Shown piece by piece: positions 1-7,519 of a stretch of DNA of 64,000 nt (its first letter is position 1; the number at the start of each line of letters is the position of its first letter). Both the position numbers and the translations under genes were made by a program. This DNA comes from Spirochaetales bacterium. GTDB lineage: Bacteria; Spirochaetota; Leptospiria; Leptospirales; Leptonemataceae. Under the pieces are notes generated by a model. It searched no databases, had not been told where the DNA came from, and saw only the letters and a list, made by a program, of their open reading frames with translations. The stretch lies in contig JACKOY010000008.1 of NCBI GenBank assembly GCA_024233935.1, positions 86,032-150,031 of the forward strand. The letters are read 5' to 3'.

Positions 1-1283
1 AAACGATTGCGGGACTCGCGGGCCGGAAGATCCGGAATCGGCGGCGCTTCACCTATGATTCGCTCCAGCTCGGGTATCACCTGGCAGATGACCCCTGCAT
101 TCGAGCCCAGGGCCCGAACGATGCGCGTGCGCCATCGATCCACCGTCGACTCCTCCTCGCGCAGGAGCAGTCGGACCATTTGAGTCAGCGCGCGCAGCCA
201 ACCCAGGTAAGGCGCGTTGCGCTCGTATTGCTCGTACTTTCCGGAGAGGAAAAATCCACCGCGCGCCGAAGCTGTTTGCAGCATCTCTCGAATGAGCGCT
301 GATTTCCCGCTGCCGGCGGGACCTTCAACCACACTCAGCGCCACCGAGCGCGCAAGCGACCGCTCGTAGTCCGAGTGCAGCTGTTCCAATTCTTTGGAAC
401 GGCCATACAGGCGCGTGCCGACAAGGAAACGATCCGAACGATCTTCGTCTCCGGGAATGAATTCATCGATCTTGCCGGAGGCTTCGAAGGCCTGCAGACA
501 ACGATTTAAATCGGCCTGCAGCCCGTGAGCGCTCTGGTAGCGTTCGGTCGGGGCCTTTTCCAACAGGCGCATTACAATACGCGCAATCATGAGCGGCAGG
601 GCCGGACAAAGTTCCGTCAGGTCTTCCGGATGCCTGGCGATGTGCGCGTGAATAATCTCGTTTGCGCCCTTGCCGGAGAAAGGCGGTCGGCCCGCAAGAA
701 TCTCATAGAAAACGGCGCCAAGGGAATAGAGGTCGGACCGCTGATCTACAGGCCGATTCATGCGCCCTGTGGACTCGGGCGCCGTGTAAGGCAGATCGCG
801 CAAGGAAAGCTGGTCCTGGGCCTCAATCTGGGCCCCCGGTGCCACCCGAATCGCGCGACCAAACGAAATCAGGGTTGCCTGCCCCGGGTCCGCGCCCACC
901 AGAATGGACCCGGGGTCAATGCGGCGCAATAAGATCCCGGCCCCGTGTATGGCCGCGACGATCTCAGAAAGACGGAGAGCCAATTTGAGAAAAGCGAGCG
1001 GCGAGTCGAAAGCGCCTGGCATGGAGGATAGCGGTTCCCCTTCGCAGTCCTGGAGCAACAGGCGATCTTCAACCATCTCCAGGACCACCGGCACACCCGG
1101 ATGGGAAACGCTTCGAAGCAATCGCTCCTCATGAAGTAAACGTTGCCGACCCTGCACGAAGCCGGGCTGATCGGCCGCGCTCAGCCCCAGGCAGTGTCTG
1201 CCGTTTTGATCCTGAACCCGTTCCAACCGGACATTACCGTCATCCAGAAGAATGGAGAGAACTTGTAGTTGGTCCAGTGCCAT
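1..1283 (-). CDS. Pseudokinase-like domain + AAA/STAND-type ATPase, 3' end outside window
   Basis: Read on the minus strand from an ATG at 1283, open to the left edge (427 codons seen). Residues 1-265 match the Ser/Thr kinase fold of the kinase-ATPase multi-domain regulators known from cyanobacteria and spirochetes, including their signature APE-x-TGRMNR (168-176) and a following DLYSLG. The catalytic residues are gone: no beta-3 lysine is visible, the HRD loop reads LRRIDPGSIL (119-128) and DFG reads SFG (140-142). A Walker A motif GPAGSGKS lies at 321-328, starting an AAA-type NTPase domain; family members continue with TPR and sensor domains, which would lie outside. It begins 12 bases after the stop of the caspase-like gene, so the two are probably co-transcribed. 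A regulatory scaffold or signalling ATPase is likely; kinase activity is not. Confidence 0.8.
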   Translation of the reverse strand, partial: MALDQLQVLSILLDDGNVRLERVQDQNGRHCLGLSAADQPGFVQGRQRLLHEERLLRSVSHPGVPVVLEMVEDRLLLQDCEGEPLSSMPGAFDSPLAFLKLALRLSEIVAAIHGAGILLRRIDPGSILVGADPGQATLISFGRAIRVAPGAQIEAQDQLSLRDLPYTAPESTGRMNRPVDQRSDLYSLGAVFYEILAGRPPFSGKGANEIIHAHIARHPEDLTELCPALPLMIARIVMRLLEKAPTERYQSAHGLQADLNRCLQAFEASGKIDEFIPGDEDRSDRFLVGTRLYGRSKELEQLHSDYERSLARSVALSVVEGPAGSGKSALIREMLQTASARGGFFLSGKYEQYERNAPYLGWLRALTQMVRLLLREEESTVDRWRTRIVRALGSNAGVICQVIPELERIIGEAPPIPDLPARESRNR

Positions 1284-1295
1284 GAAGCCTGTCTG

Positions 1296-2537
1296 CTACT
1301 CCGGCAGCTGCGCCGGTTCGGGCAGCATACTCCGACTTGCAGGGGAGGCATTGGCACCGGCTTCCTGAAGCATGCTGACGATGGACGTCTGATTGCGGCT
1401 GCGCGCGATGGCCAGCGCCGTCTGACCGTTGCTGAGGCGCGCATTTGTATTTACACCGCGCTCGATCAGCGCACGCACAGTTTCGGGTTGATTCTTGTAC
1501 ACAGCCAGGATGAGAAGCGGCCAACCGTTGTAGGCATAGTCGGGGTGCGCGCCTTCGCGTATCAGGCGCACGGCCCCGGCACCGTCGCCGGCGTAAATCA
1601 ATCGGTAGGCCCGCGCCGCCAGTTCCTGCCGCTCCTCCTCGGAAAGACGGATCTCACCTTCGACCACGGTGCCCCCAAAAAGATCAGTGAGGTTGGGTTC
1701 CGGATTGCCAACGAAGGCGTAATTGTATGCGATTTTTCCATCCCATCGATCGTGATCCACCCACATGGCGCTTTCGCGAAGGGCCGGGTGATTGCCGTAA
1801 TGAACCGAAGCGGCTGAAAAATCAGAGTAGGATTTGTACGCTTCTCCCATACTCTTTCCCGCAAAGAGGTAGTGAGTGATGTTCCGAAACGCATCTCCAA
1901 ACCAGTTTGCATAGTAAGCCGAAAATCCGGCTTCCATGAATGGCTGCGAATACATGGCCACGCGCCGGTCGGCTTCGACCTGGTCAATCTGGCCGATATC
2001 AAAGCCCGCGTTGCCGGCCGTAAAACAACCGTACAACATCACGATCGCGCCCGGAGCAGGATGCAGGGCCCGAATCTCGTCGGCTGAGACAAAACGTCCT
2101 TTCAGAGCGAAGCCGCCTACACTGCGGGGCGGTGTATTGCCGTCATAGACACCGTGACCGCGGTACATGAGGAAGTGGGCGCCTTCGATCGCCGCTCGAA
2201 TCTCGTTCCAATCGTTGTTCGGCGTGTAAAACTCCTTCACGTCCACGCCATAGCGACGCAGGACTTCTGCCGTCTCTCTCAGGTGTTCGATCTCTTCGAG
2301 GGTCCAGCGTCCGGTGTCTCCGTCAATCGGCGCACCAATCAGAACCGCACGCAGGTTGGCGATCTGAACCGTGCGGGCTGCTGGCAGGACGACGTCGCGT
2401 TGCCGAACGGCTCTGGCGGCCGCGGGTGGCGCGACCTGGGTGGGCGAACTCGACAGGACAGGCGGATCGGCCGCTATGCCGGTGAGCAACAGGAAACCAA
2501 AAAACAACGCCAGCCAACCCGAAGCCCGTCGCCTCAT
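1296..2537 (-). CDS. Secreted caspase-like (clan CD) protein with C-terminal ankyrin repeats
   Basis: The protein has 413 residues. An N-terminal signal peptide (roughly 1-23) points to export. Residues about 60-290 look like a caspase/CHAT-type clan CD fold: a hydrophobic strand followed by YRGHG with His128, then a second strand ending in LYGC with Cys171, the spacing expected for the catalytic His-Cys pair. Residues about 310-395 form two to three ankyrin repeats (a strong one ends in NGQTALAIARSRNQ). It sits directly upstream of the pseudokinase-ATPase gene (12-base gap), suggesting a paired system. The fold assignment is by motif only; the substrate is unknown. An exported or periplasmic caspase-like enzyme carrying ankyrin repeats is an uncommon layout. 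Confidence 0.7.
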   Translation of the reverse strand: MRRRASGWLALFFGFLLLTGIAADPPVLSSSPTQVAPPAAARAVRQRDVVLPAARTVQIANLRAVLIGAPIDGDTGRWTLEEIEHLRETAEVLRRYGVDVKEFYTPNNDWNEIRAAIEGAHFLMYRGHGVYDGNTPPRSVGGFALKGRFVSADEIRALHPAPGAIVMLYGCFTAGNAGFDIGQIDQVEADRRVAMYSQPFMEAGFSAYYANWFGDAFRNITHYLFAGKSMGEAYKSYSDFSAASVHYGNHPALRESAMWVDHDRWDGKIAYNYAFVGNPEPNLTDLFGGTVVEGEIRLSEEERQELAARAYRLIYAGDGAGAVRLIREGAHPDYAYNGWPLLILAVYKNQPETVRALIERGVNTNARLSNGQTALAIARSRNQTSIVSMLQEAGANASPASRSMLPEPAQLPE

Positions 2538-2706
2538 ATCCGCCTCCCCGAAAGGACGCCTCCCGGCGTCTTGTTACAGGAATTACGTGCCGGGCACCGC
2601 ATTTGCGCAAGTTGAAATCGGGGCCGGGACCCACGAAAGCGGGGGCGCCCGATCAAAGCAGCGACATAAGGCGGCAGGCTTCAATCGGATCCATGCAGGC
2701 TTTGTA

Positions 2707-2735
2707 TTGACCAATGCCAGGAATCGGTGCAAAAT
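2707..2735 (+). promoter_or_regulatory. Sigma-70-like promoter for the 2777-5234 operon
   Basis: TTGACC (2707-2712) and CAAAAT (2730-2735) are separated by 17 bases, close to a housekeeping promoter. The predicted start of transcription is about 2742, 35 bases before the ATG at 2777. It lies in the 239-base divergent gap between the caspase-like gene and the plus-strand operon. Confidence 0.4.
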
Positions 2736-2776
2736 CGCCCCGGTGTGCCCGATGGGTGCGCCGGGGGGACACTCTG

Positions 2777-3379
2777 ATGCAAGACCGACAGATGGTTGCA
2801 TGTGAGGAAGAGCACGAGATCATATACGTTCTTCGCAAATTCGGAAAGCGGCAGACCCGGGAGAACATCGCGCGCCTGCAGGAGTTCTGCCGGGCCCACA
2901 AAGCAGACCCAACCTTCGCACCGCACAACCGAGAAAGCTTCTACAGGTATTTGAATGGCACGGGTTTGCTTGTACGTCTTGAAGACGCCCATGCAGCCGT
3001 GGATTCGGCGCTGCTGCTTGACATACTGAATTCGGTGATCGGCCTGTACCGTTCCGGAGAGAATACAATTACGACCGCCATAGTCGATCTGGAAAACCAG
3101 TTCAATCGTTTGAAGGCTCGCGGCGCCAGTGTAAGCTCGCCTGAATCCATGCGGTTGCGTGAAATGCTCGATCACGCGCTCAGCTCGACCGAAAACCTTG
3201 TGGATCAGGCAAACGTGGCGATCAACGGAATGCTTGCCAACGTCGAGGGAGAGTTCCGCCGTATCGGCCAGGCAATTGAAGAGATGGTGCCCCCCATGGT
3301 GCAGGACCGCGTACGCGCCGTGAACGCCGAGATTGAGCGGCTCGCAAGTAGCGTGCGGGATCGTGCAAAGCGCGATTGA
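2777..3379 (+). CDS. Hypothetical helical/coiled-coil protein
   Basis: I do not recognise this 200-residue protein. The ATG at 2777 was preferred over an upstream one at 2714 because a GGGGGG stretch (2763-2769) gives a ribosome binding site 7-8 bases away and because the upstream extension would overlap the promoter. The N-terminal third is charged and includes an RQTRENIARLQEFCR helix; residues about 80-195 are predicted mostly helical with heptad-like spacing (LENQFNRLKARG, then a long run to IERLASSVRDRAK). There are no membrane segments or signal peptide. It is the first gene of a three-gene plus-strand operon; the next gene starts 29 bases downstream. It could be a cytoplasmic structural or regulatory protein. 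Confidence 0.6.
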   Translation: MQDRQMVACEEEHEIIYVLRKFGKRQTRENIARLQEFCRAHKADPTFAPHNRESFYRYLNGTGLLVRLEDAHAAVDSALLLDILNSVIGLYRSGENTITTAIVDLENQFNRLKARGASVSSPESMRLREMLDHALSSTENLVDQANVAINGMLANVEGEFRRIGQAIEEMVPPMVQDRVRAVNAEIERLASSVRDRAKRD

Positions 3380-3408
3380 CGGGAGCCCGCCGGACGAAAG
3401 CCTGCGCC

Positions 3409-4236
3409 ATGCGGACGAGCTTGATCGCCTGTCTGCCGGTGCTGCTCAGCGCCGGGTCGCTGTTTGCGCAGGTCGATGACTTCATCTTCGATCCGGCAGA
3501 TCCGCTGAGCATTGAGACCGCGGACGATTCCCGGACGCCGGGGCGACATGAATGGAAGGCGATCTATTCCGCTCGCCAGATTGAAATCCGCGCCCTTCTG
3601 TTTGTGCCCCAAAACGTGTCGCCAACATCGCCGATCGTAGTTCTGTACCATGGCATGAGTCAGGCCGAAAATGCCTACCGGGAAGCGGCAGAATTCTTTG
3701 TGGCGCGAGCCGAAGAGCGTGGCTTCGTTCTGTTGAGTGTTCAGAACTACTGGCCCATAGGACAGACGCGTCACCAGTGGACCACAGCCGAACTACTGTA
3801 CCACAGCAGCCGCGCCGGCGCAGTTATGGTGCAGGAAATTCGTCGGCTCCAAATCAGTCAGGGGCCGGCCTACACTTTCGGCCATTCCGCCGGTGGATTT
3901 GCGGCTATCTGCGCAGCCCTGTTGTTCCCGGATATCTATTCGGGCTTCGGAGCCAACAAGGCCAACTACTACCAGGACGAAGTGGACCTCACGCTGCGGG
4001 CGTTCGTTGAGCGTAGCTTCCGGGAAAATCTCCAGCGCGCGCCGCACGACCTGGTGGGCACCACGGTGCTGGGAGGGCCGCAGGACGCGGCCCGGGTCCG
4101 CCATCAAATGCCCCAGGCGCGCATTTTTCTGAAAGAGAACCTCGATATCCCGCTCGAAAACGGGGACTTCCCGGACGAGCCGCACAACATATCCGATGCT
4201 GACTTTGAGTTCTTCTGGAGCATGGTCTCGCGATGA
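3409..4236 (+). CDS. Secreted alpha/beta-hydrolase-fold protein
   Basis: The protein has 275 residues from the ATG at 3409, chosen because it opens a clean signal peptide (MRTSLIACLPVLLSAGSLFA, cut before QVDDF); a TTG at 3376 would place it behind a hydrophilic stretch. It carries an alpha/beta-hydrolase pattern: VVLYHGM for the oxyanion strand-turn, the nucleophile elbow GHSAGG (Ser about residue 160), and a late histidine in DEPHN. This resembles poly(3-hydroxybutyrate) depolymerase/feruloyl-esterase-like hydrolases (Esterase_phb group) with a short lid. Export suggests a periplasmic or extracellular esterase or peptidase-like activity; the substrate cannot be read from sequence. Its last four bases overlap the next start (ATGA), so the two are translationally coupled. 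Confidence 0.7.
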   Translation: MRTSLIACLPVLLSAGSLFAQVDDFIFDPADPLSIETADDSRTPGRHEWKAIYSARQIEIRALLFVPQNVSPTSPIVVLYHGMSQAENAYREAAEFFVARAEERGFVLLSVQNYWPIGQTRHQWTTAELLYHSSRAGAVMVQEIRRLQISQGPAYTFGHSAGGFAAICAALLFPDIYSGFGANKANYYQDEVDLTLRAFVERSFRENLQRAPHDLVGTTVLGGPQDAARVRHQMPQARIFLKENLDIPLENGDFPDEPHNISDADFEFFWSMVSR

Positions 4237-5234
4237 GATTGCGGACGGGCGCGGCGCTCTTTGGTGTTTGGCTGGCTGGCCCTGGCATGGCGGCCCTTTC
4301 CGGCGAAGAACACAGCCTGATGCCCGACGGTGTGCGCCTGCGGGGACCCGTGGAGCGCGTGCGGGAATATCGGGTGGAAGTTCGAAGCTCGGAGACTGGC
4401 GAACTCGTCGAAAGCGCTTACCGGGAATTCATGCAGGAACTTCGTTTTGATTCGGGCCGCCTGGTTTATGCGCGCTCCTATCTGAGCGCGTCGGACGATA
4501 TCCTCGAATCGTTTTTGCCGCCACGGCCTTTTTTCCCGGTCCCGGCGGTCGACGCCTGGTATACAACGCGGGCGACGTATTTTGGTGAGCGCCTGGCCGG
4601 AGTGACACGAAGCAGTGACGATGGACTTGCGACTGAAACCTGGCAGTTTGAAGCGAGCGGACTGTTGCAGACGCTCGAACGCAACACCCGTTATCTGGAA
4701 CCAGGCACGTATTTACCAGACCCCGAATCAAGAACCGTCGCCCGCTTCTCTTACATCTACGACGGGCAAAGACGTCTGGATCGGACAATCGGCACCATCG
4801 GCGGGGAAATCATTTACCGGGAATCCCGACAGCGCAACCAACGTTCCTGTTTGACCCGCGTCAGCATACAGGACGCCGACCTGCGCGAAGTGCGCGATTA
4901 CGAATGTGATGATGCGTGCAGACCCGTGCGCATCACAATTGGTGGAAGGCAAATGGAACTCGAGTACGATTCCGGGGGAATGCTCACGCAATGGAACCTC
5001 TTCAGCGCCAGCGAGCCGGTGGCAAGCACGCGCTATGTGTACAACGAAGTCGGGGATCCGATTGAAATCGCGGAAGAAACCTTCGGCGAAAGCGTCATGC
5101 GCAATCGTTCATACACCTACGATGCAAATGGCAATTGGACCCGGATGCAGGAAGTCGTGCGCAGCGAAGACGCGCCCGATGATCAACAGGAGACCTTCGT
5201 GTTGATCAGGAAAATCGAATACAGGAGTCCGTAG
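4233..5234 (+). CDS. Exported YD/RHS-repeat-like protein
   Basis: The protein has 333 residues, starting at an ATG that overlaps the previous stop (4233-4236). There is an N-terminal signal peptide (about 1-21). The body is beta-rich with YD-type repeats as in RHS/wall-associated proteins: FSYIYDGQRRLDRTIG, LEYDSGGMLTQWNL, RYVYNEVGDPIEI and YTYDANGNWTRM. Only four to six repeats are seen and there is no RHS core or toxin tail, so this is a small exported YD-repeat protein, not a polymorphic toxin. Coupling with the hydrolase suggests they act in the same compartment. It converges with the next minus-strand gene, with only three bases between the stop codons. Confidence 0.6.
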   Translation: MRLRTGAALFGVWLAGPGMAALSGEEHSLMPDGVRLRGPVERVREYRVEVRSSETGELVESAYREFMQELRFDSGRLVYARSYLSASDDILESFLPPRPFFPVPAVDAWYTTRATYFGERLAGVTRSSDDGLATETWQFEASGLLQTLERNTRYLEPGTYLPDPESRTVARFSYIYDGQRRLDRTIGTIGGEIIYRESRQRNQRSCLTRVSIQDADLREVRDYECDDACRPVRITIGGRQMELEYDSGGMLTQWNLFSASEPVASTRYVYNEVGDPIEIAEETFGESVMRNRSYTYDANGNWTRMQEVVRSEDAPDDQQETFVLIRKIEYRSP

Positions 5235-5237
5235 CTC

Positions 5238-6254
5238 TTAGAGCCAGAGGTTCACAACAAGCATTCCCGTGCCGGCGGGCAGGTTTCGAAAATTTCCCCG
5301 TTCGATCACTCCCCCTGTATCTTCTGGCGCCCGGCCCCAGAGACGGGTCCGGTTCTCAACCTGCAGGCCCGCGTAGATGACCCGGGCCAGGGCGAAACGC
5401 ATCAATACGTCACGCGAGTCATTGGCTGTCTGAGCCACCAAAAAGCGCACCCGGCCTCCGACAGGCTCCGGAAGGGATTGTTCGCGGGTCAGATCCCTGT
5501 CGGTTAAAACCGCGAAGAAGCCGGCCGGGCTTTCAAAAACGGCCGGAGCTGGCCCGTCCGGGTCGGAACCGCAGTCACTACGCACGAACTCCGGGGCCAG
5601 CGCCCCGTCGGACCGGAATACAAAACCGGTTTCACAAAGAGGTCCGAACGAAGTCGCAAGCTGGCCATCCACCAGGATCGGTTCCGGACCTGAAATGGTG
5701 CCGGACGCAATCGTGACCCGGTAGGTTTGCGCCAGATCGGATACAACCCGTTGCAACACTGCCAGGCTCCGGCCGGCCTTTGCCCGCACGACCGCCTCCA
5801 TAATGGTAGGGTCTGAAAGATCGACGAACGGCAAATGCGACAGAACGGCCAGCGGTCGTGTTCTGGCAATCGCGTAGGCGGCTTCGTCACGAGACTCCAC
5901 CGCTATCCGCAGCACTTCTGCGTCCTCGCCAAGCAAGAACAGCGGTGTGCCCACATGCCGCGGTAGAACAAGAACGCTCTTCTCATTAAGAAAGCCGCGC
6001 TCACGGGCGACCAGGAGACAGACCTCAAGCATGGACCGAAAAGCCGCCTCGCTTGCGTAGTCCTCCGGTTCGGGAGCGAGCGCACACCCGATCAGGTTGC
6101 CACCGGCCGGACCCGGAAAGCCGTAGGTGGCCCAGTCCACGGCCCCGCTTTGCGAAGGCGAAGCTTGCGGAACTTCCGCCCTGTGCATGAGACCGTAGCT
6201 GTAGCCGGCAATTCCAAGAGACCATACCAGAACCAGCCGTGTTATCGATCTCAT
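5238..6254 (-). CDS. Carbon-nitrogen hydrolase (nitrilase)-like protein, active site degenerate
   Basis: The protein has 338 residues with an N-terminal hydrophobic segment (about 6-23), probably a signal or anchor. From residue 52 it follows an exported subgroup of the nitrilase superfamily: GNLIG, then YASEAAF, FLNEKSVLVLPRHVG and TIASGTISGP. The Glu-Lys-Cys triad expected of active members looks lost: the FPE position reads LPR (Arg99), the strand that should carry Cys reads VLTDRD (about 249-254), and I find no clear catalytic lysine. It is therefore probably a non-catalytic homologue, or the alignment is shifted. Its start overlaps the stop of the Rdx gene by four bases (ATGA), so the two are coupled. 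Confidence 0.55.
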   Translation of the reverse strand: MRSITRLVLVWSLGIAGYSYGLMHRAEVPQASPSQSGAVDWATYGFPGPAGGNLIGCALAPEPEDYASEAAFRSMLEVCLLVARERGFLNEKSVLVLPRHVGTPLFLLGEDAEVLRIAVESRDEAAYAIARTRPLAVLSHLPFVDLSDPTIMEAVVRAKAGRSLAVLQRVVSDLAQTYRVTIASGTISGPEPILVDGQLATSFGPLCETGFVFRSDGALAPEFVRSDCGSDPDGPAPAVFESPAGFFAVLTDRDLTREQSLPEPVGGRVRFLVAQTANDSRDVLMRFALARVIYAGLQVENRTRLWGRAPEDTGGVIERGNFRNLPAGTGMLVVNLWL

Positions 6255-6538
6255 GATTGCGGCCGGTCCGTGTGACCCAGGGCGCGCTCAGGGGCGATGC
6301 GGTCGCGCACCAACTGCTTGAGCAAGCGGAGCTCGGGAAAACCGTCCTGTTCTCTGGAGTGCAAAAGGCTGTCTCCCAACCAGATCTTGAAGACACCGTC
6401 CGGCCCGGGACTCAATGTGACGGAGCCCAACTCCGCCTCGAAAGTCGTAAGCAACTCCTGGGCCAGCCACGCAGCACGCAAAAGCCATCGGCAACGCGGG
6501 CAGTATTCGATGACGATGGCCGGTTCCCGGACTTGCAT
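6251..6538 (-). CDS. Rdx/SelW-family thioredoxin-like protein
   Basis: The protein has 95 residues. It matches the SelT/SelW/SelH (Rdx) family: an early beta strand followed by EYCPRCRW, with the redox motif CPRC (Cys13, Cys16) in place of the eukaryotic CxxU, then a helix with LAQELLTTFE, and the conserved VTLSPGPDGVFKIW. It is a cytoplasmic thiol-redox protein of unknown partner. Length is normal for bacterial members (80-100). It sits between a membrane protein gene (17-base gap) and the nitrilase-like gene (4-base overlap) in a minus-strand operon. Confidence 0.85.
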   Translation of the reverse strand: MQVREPAIVIEYCPRCRWLLRAAWLAQELLTTFEAELGSVTLSPGPDGVFKIWLGDSLLHSREQDGFPELRLLKQLVRDRIAPERALGHTDRPQS

Positions 6539-6555
6539 CGGCTTAGATCTCCGCT

Positions 6556-7098
6556 TCAGGCGCTGCTGGTAGCGCTATAAGATTCGTGTACGAGCTCGGG
6601 AATCTCGGAAGCCCGCACCCGGCGAAACGAAACCCGAAATGCGATAAACATGCCGCCCCCGAGCGATAGTAGGTCCAGGTAGTCCATCAAACCGCGTAGC
6701 ATGTCGAAAAACTCGGGCGCCTGCAAGCGTTCCAGCAGCGTGGAGTCGAAGCGCACCGAAAGAATAAAGGCGACTGTTAGAATCCGCCCTACAACGTAGG
6801 CAACCAGAGTAGTGACCGCGGCCACGGCACCATAGGGCAGCTCGATTCCACGACCGAGCCGACGGGCTCCGGTTCCTGCCAAAAGACCAACAAGACACAT
6901 TGTGAGTACGAGCTCCCTGCCGGAGATGATCAGCAGGAGCATCCAGATTAGAACGCCCAACACAGCACCCAGAACTGCACCGACGATAGCGCCCGGCAGG
7001 CTCTGAGAAGCGCGCACATAGTCCACAAAGCGCTGTAACATCGCCGGATCAACGCCGGCTTCATCAAGCGCCTGGTCGAGAGAATCGTCTTCGTTCAT
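6556..7098 (-). CDS. Hypothetical membrane protein with three to four membrane segments
   Basis: The protein has 180 residues. An acidic N-terminus (MNEDDSLDQALDEAGVD) is followed by a glycine/alanine-rich membrane hairpin (about 35-60, with GAIVGAVLGAVLGVLIW), further hydrophobic segments at about 63-78 and 90-112, and a weaker one near 145-160. I recognise no family. It has no signal peptide or catalytic motif. It lies 67 bases downstream of the cupin gene and 17 bases upstream of the Rdx gene, in the same direction, so probably in the same transcription unit. Confidence 0.6.
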   Translation of the reverse strand: MNEDDSLDQALDEAGVDPAMLQRFVDYVRASQSLPGAIVGAVLGAVLGVLIWMLLLIISGRELVLTMCLVGLLAGTGARRLGRGIELPYGAVAAVTTLVAYVVGRILTVAFILSVRFDSTLLERLQAPEFFDMLRGLMDYLDLLSLGGGMFIAFRVSFRRVRASEIPELVHESYSATSSA

Positions 7099-7165
7099 GA
7101 CTGAGCGGTGGGTGACGCGCTACCGTCAGGTGAGGTCCGGCAAACAGGCTGTAAACCGTTTTTGC

Positions 7166-7519
7166 TTACGGGTCGATGGCGATGCCGAACGTCAGGAAGC
7201 GGGTATCTCCTATCGCGCGGGCGCGATGCGGAACACCGGGCGAAACGCGCAGCACCTGGCCGGCAGACACAGTGACCTGCTTTTCAAGCAGTTCGAAATC
7301 CAGCCGACCTTCCAGCACGTAGAAGAACTCTTCCATGGTTGGGTGCCTGTGGGTGGAAAAGGACTGCCCGTGCTTCATCTCCGTGCTGTTCAGCATTTGA
7401 AGTGCACTCTGGCTTTCGCCAGCACGAAACAGGACACGTTTAAAAAGCTGCGCATCGTGTGTGACCGGCTCCAGGGGAACGTCCTGTTCGGACCGCAGAT
7501 CAAAATCGACGCGTTTCAC
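7166..7519 (-). CDS. Small cupin-domain protein
   Basis: The protein has 117 residues forming a single cupin barrel. Cupin motif 1 is seen as STHRHPTMEEFFYVLEGRLDF (metal ligands His57 and His59, then a Glu in the EEF stretch), and motif 2 near the end as GQVLRVSPGVPHRARA with the second-motif histidine. This is the common stand-alone Cupin_2 architecture, used in sugar, amino acid and polyketide metabolism or as a sensor; sequence alone does not decide. Its start overlaps the stop of the ABHD18-like hydrolase (7516-7519, ATGA), so the two are translationally coupled. Confidence 0.75.
   Translation of the reverse strand: MKRVDFDLRSEQDVPLEPVTHDAQLFKRVLFRAGESQSALQMLNSTEMKHGQSFSTHRHPTMEEFFYVLEGRLDFELLEKQVTVSAGQVLRVSPGVPHRARAIGDTRFLTFGIAIDP

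Noticed and set aside
1269..1817. Plus-strand open frame of 182 codons
   Set aside because: Antisense to the end of the caspase-like gene, whose ankyrin repeats are clear.
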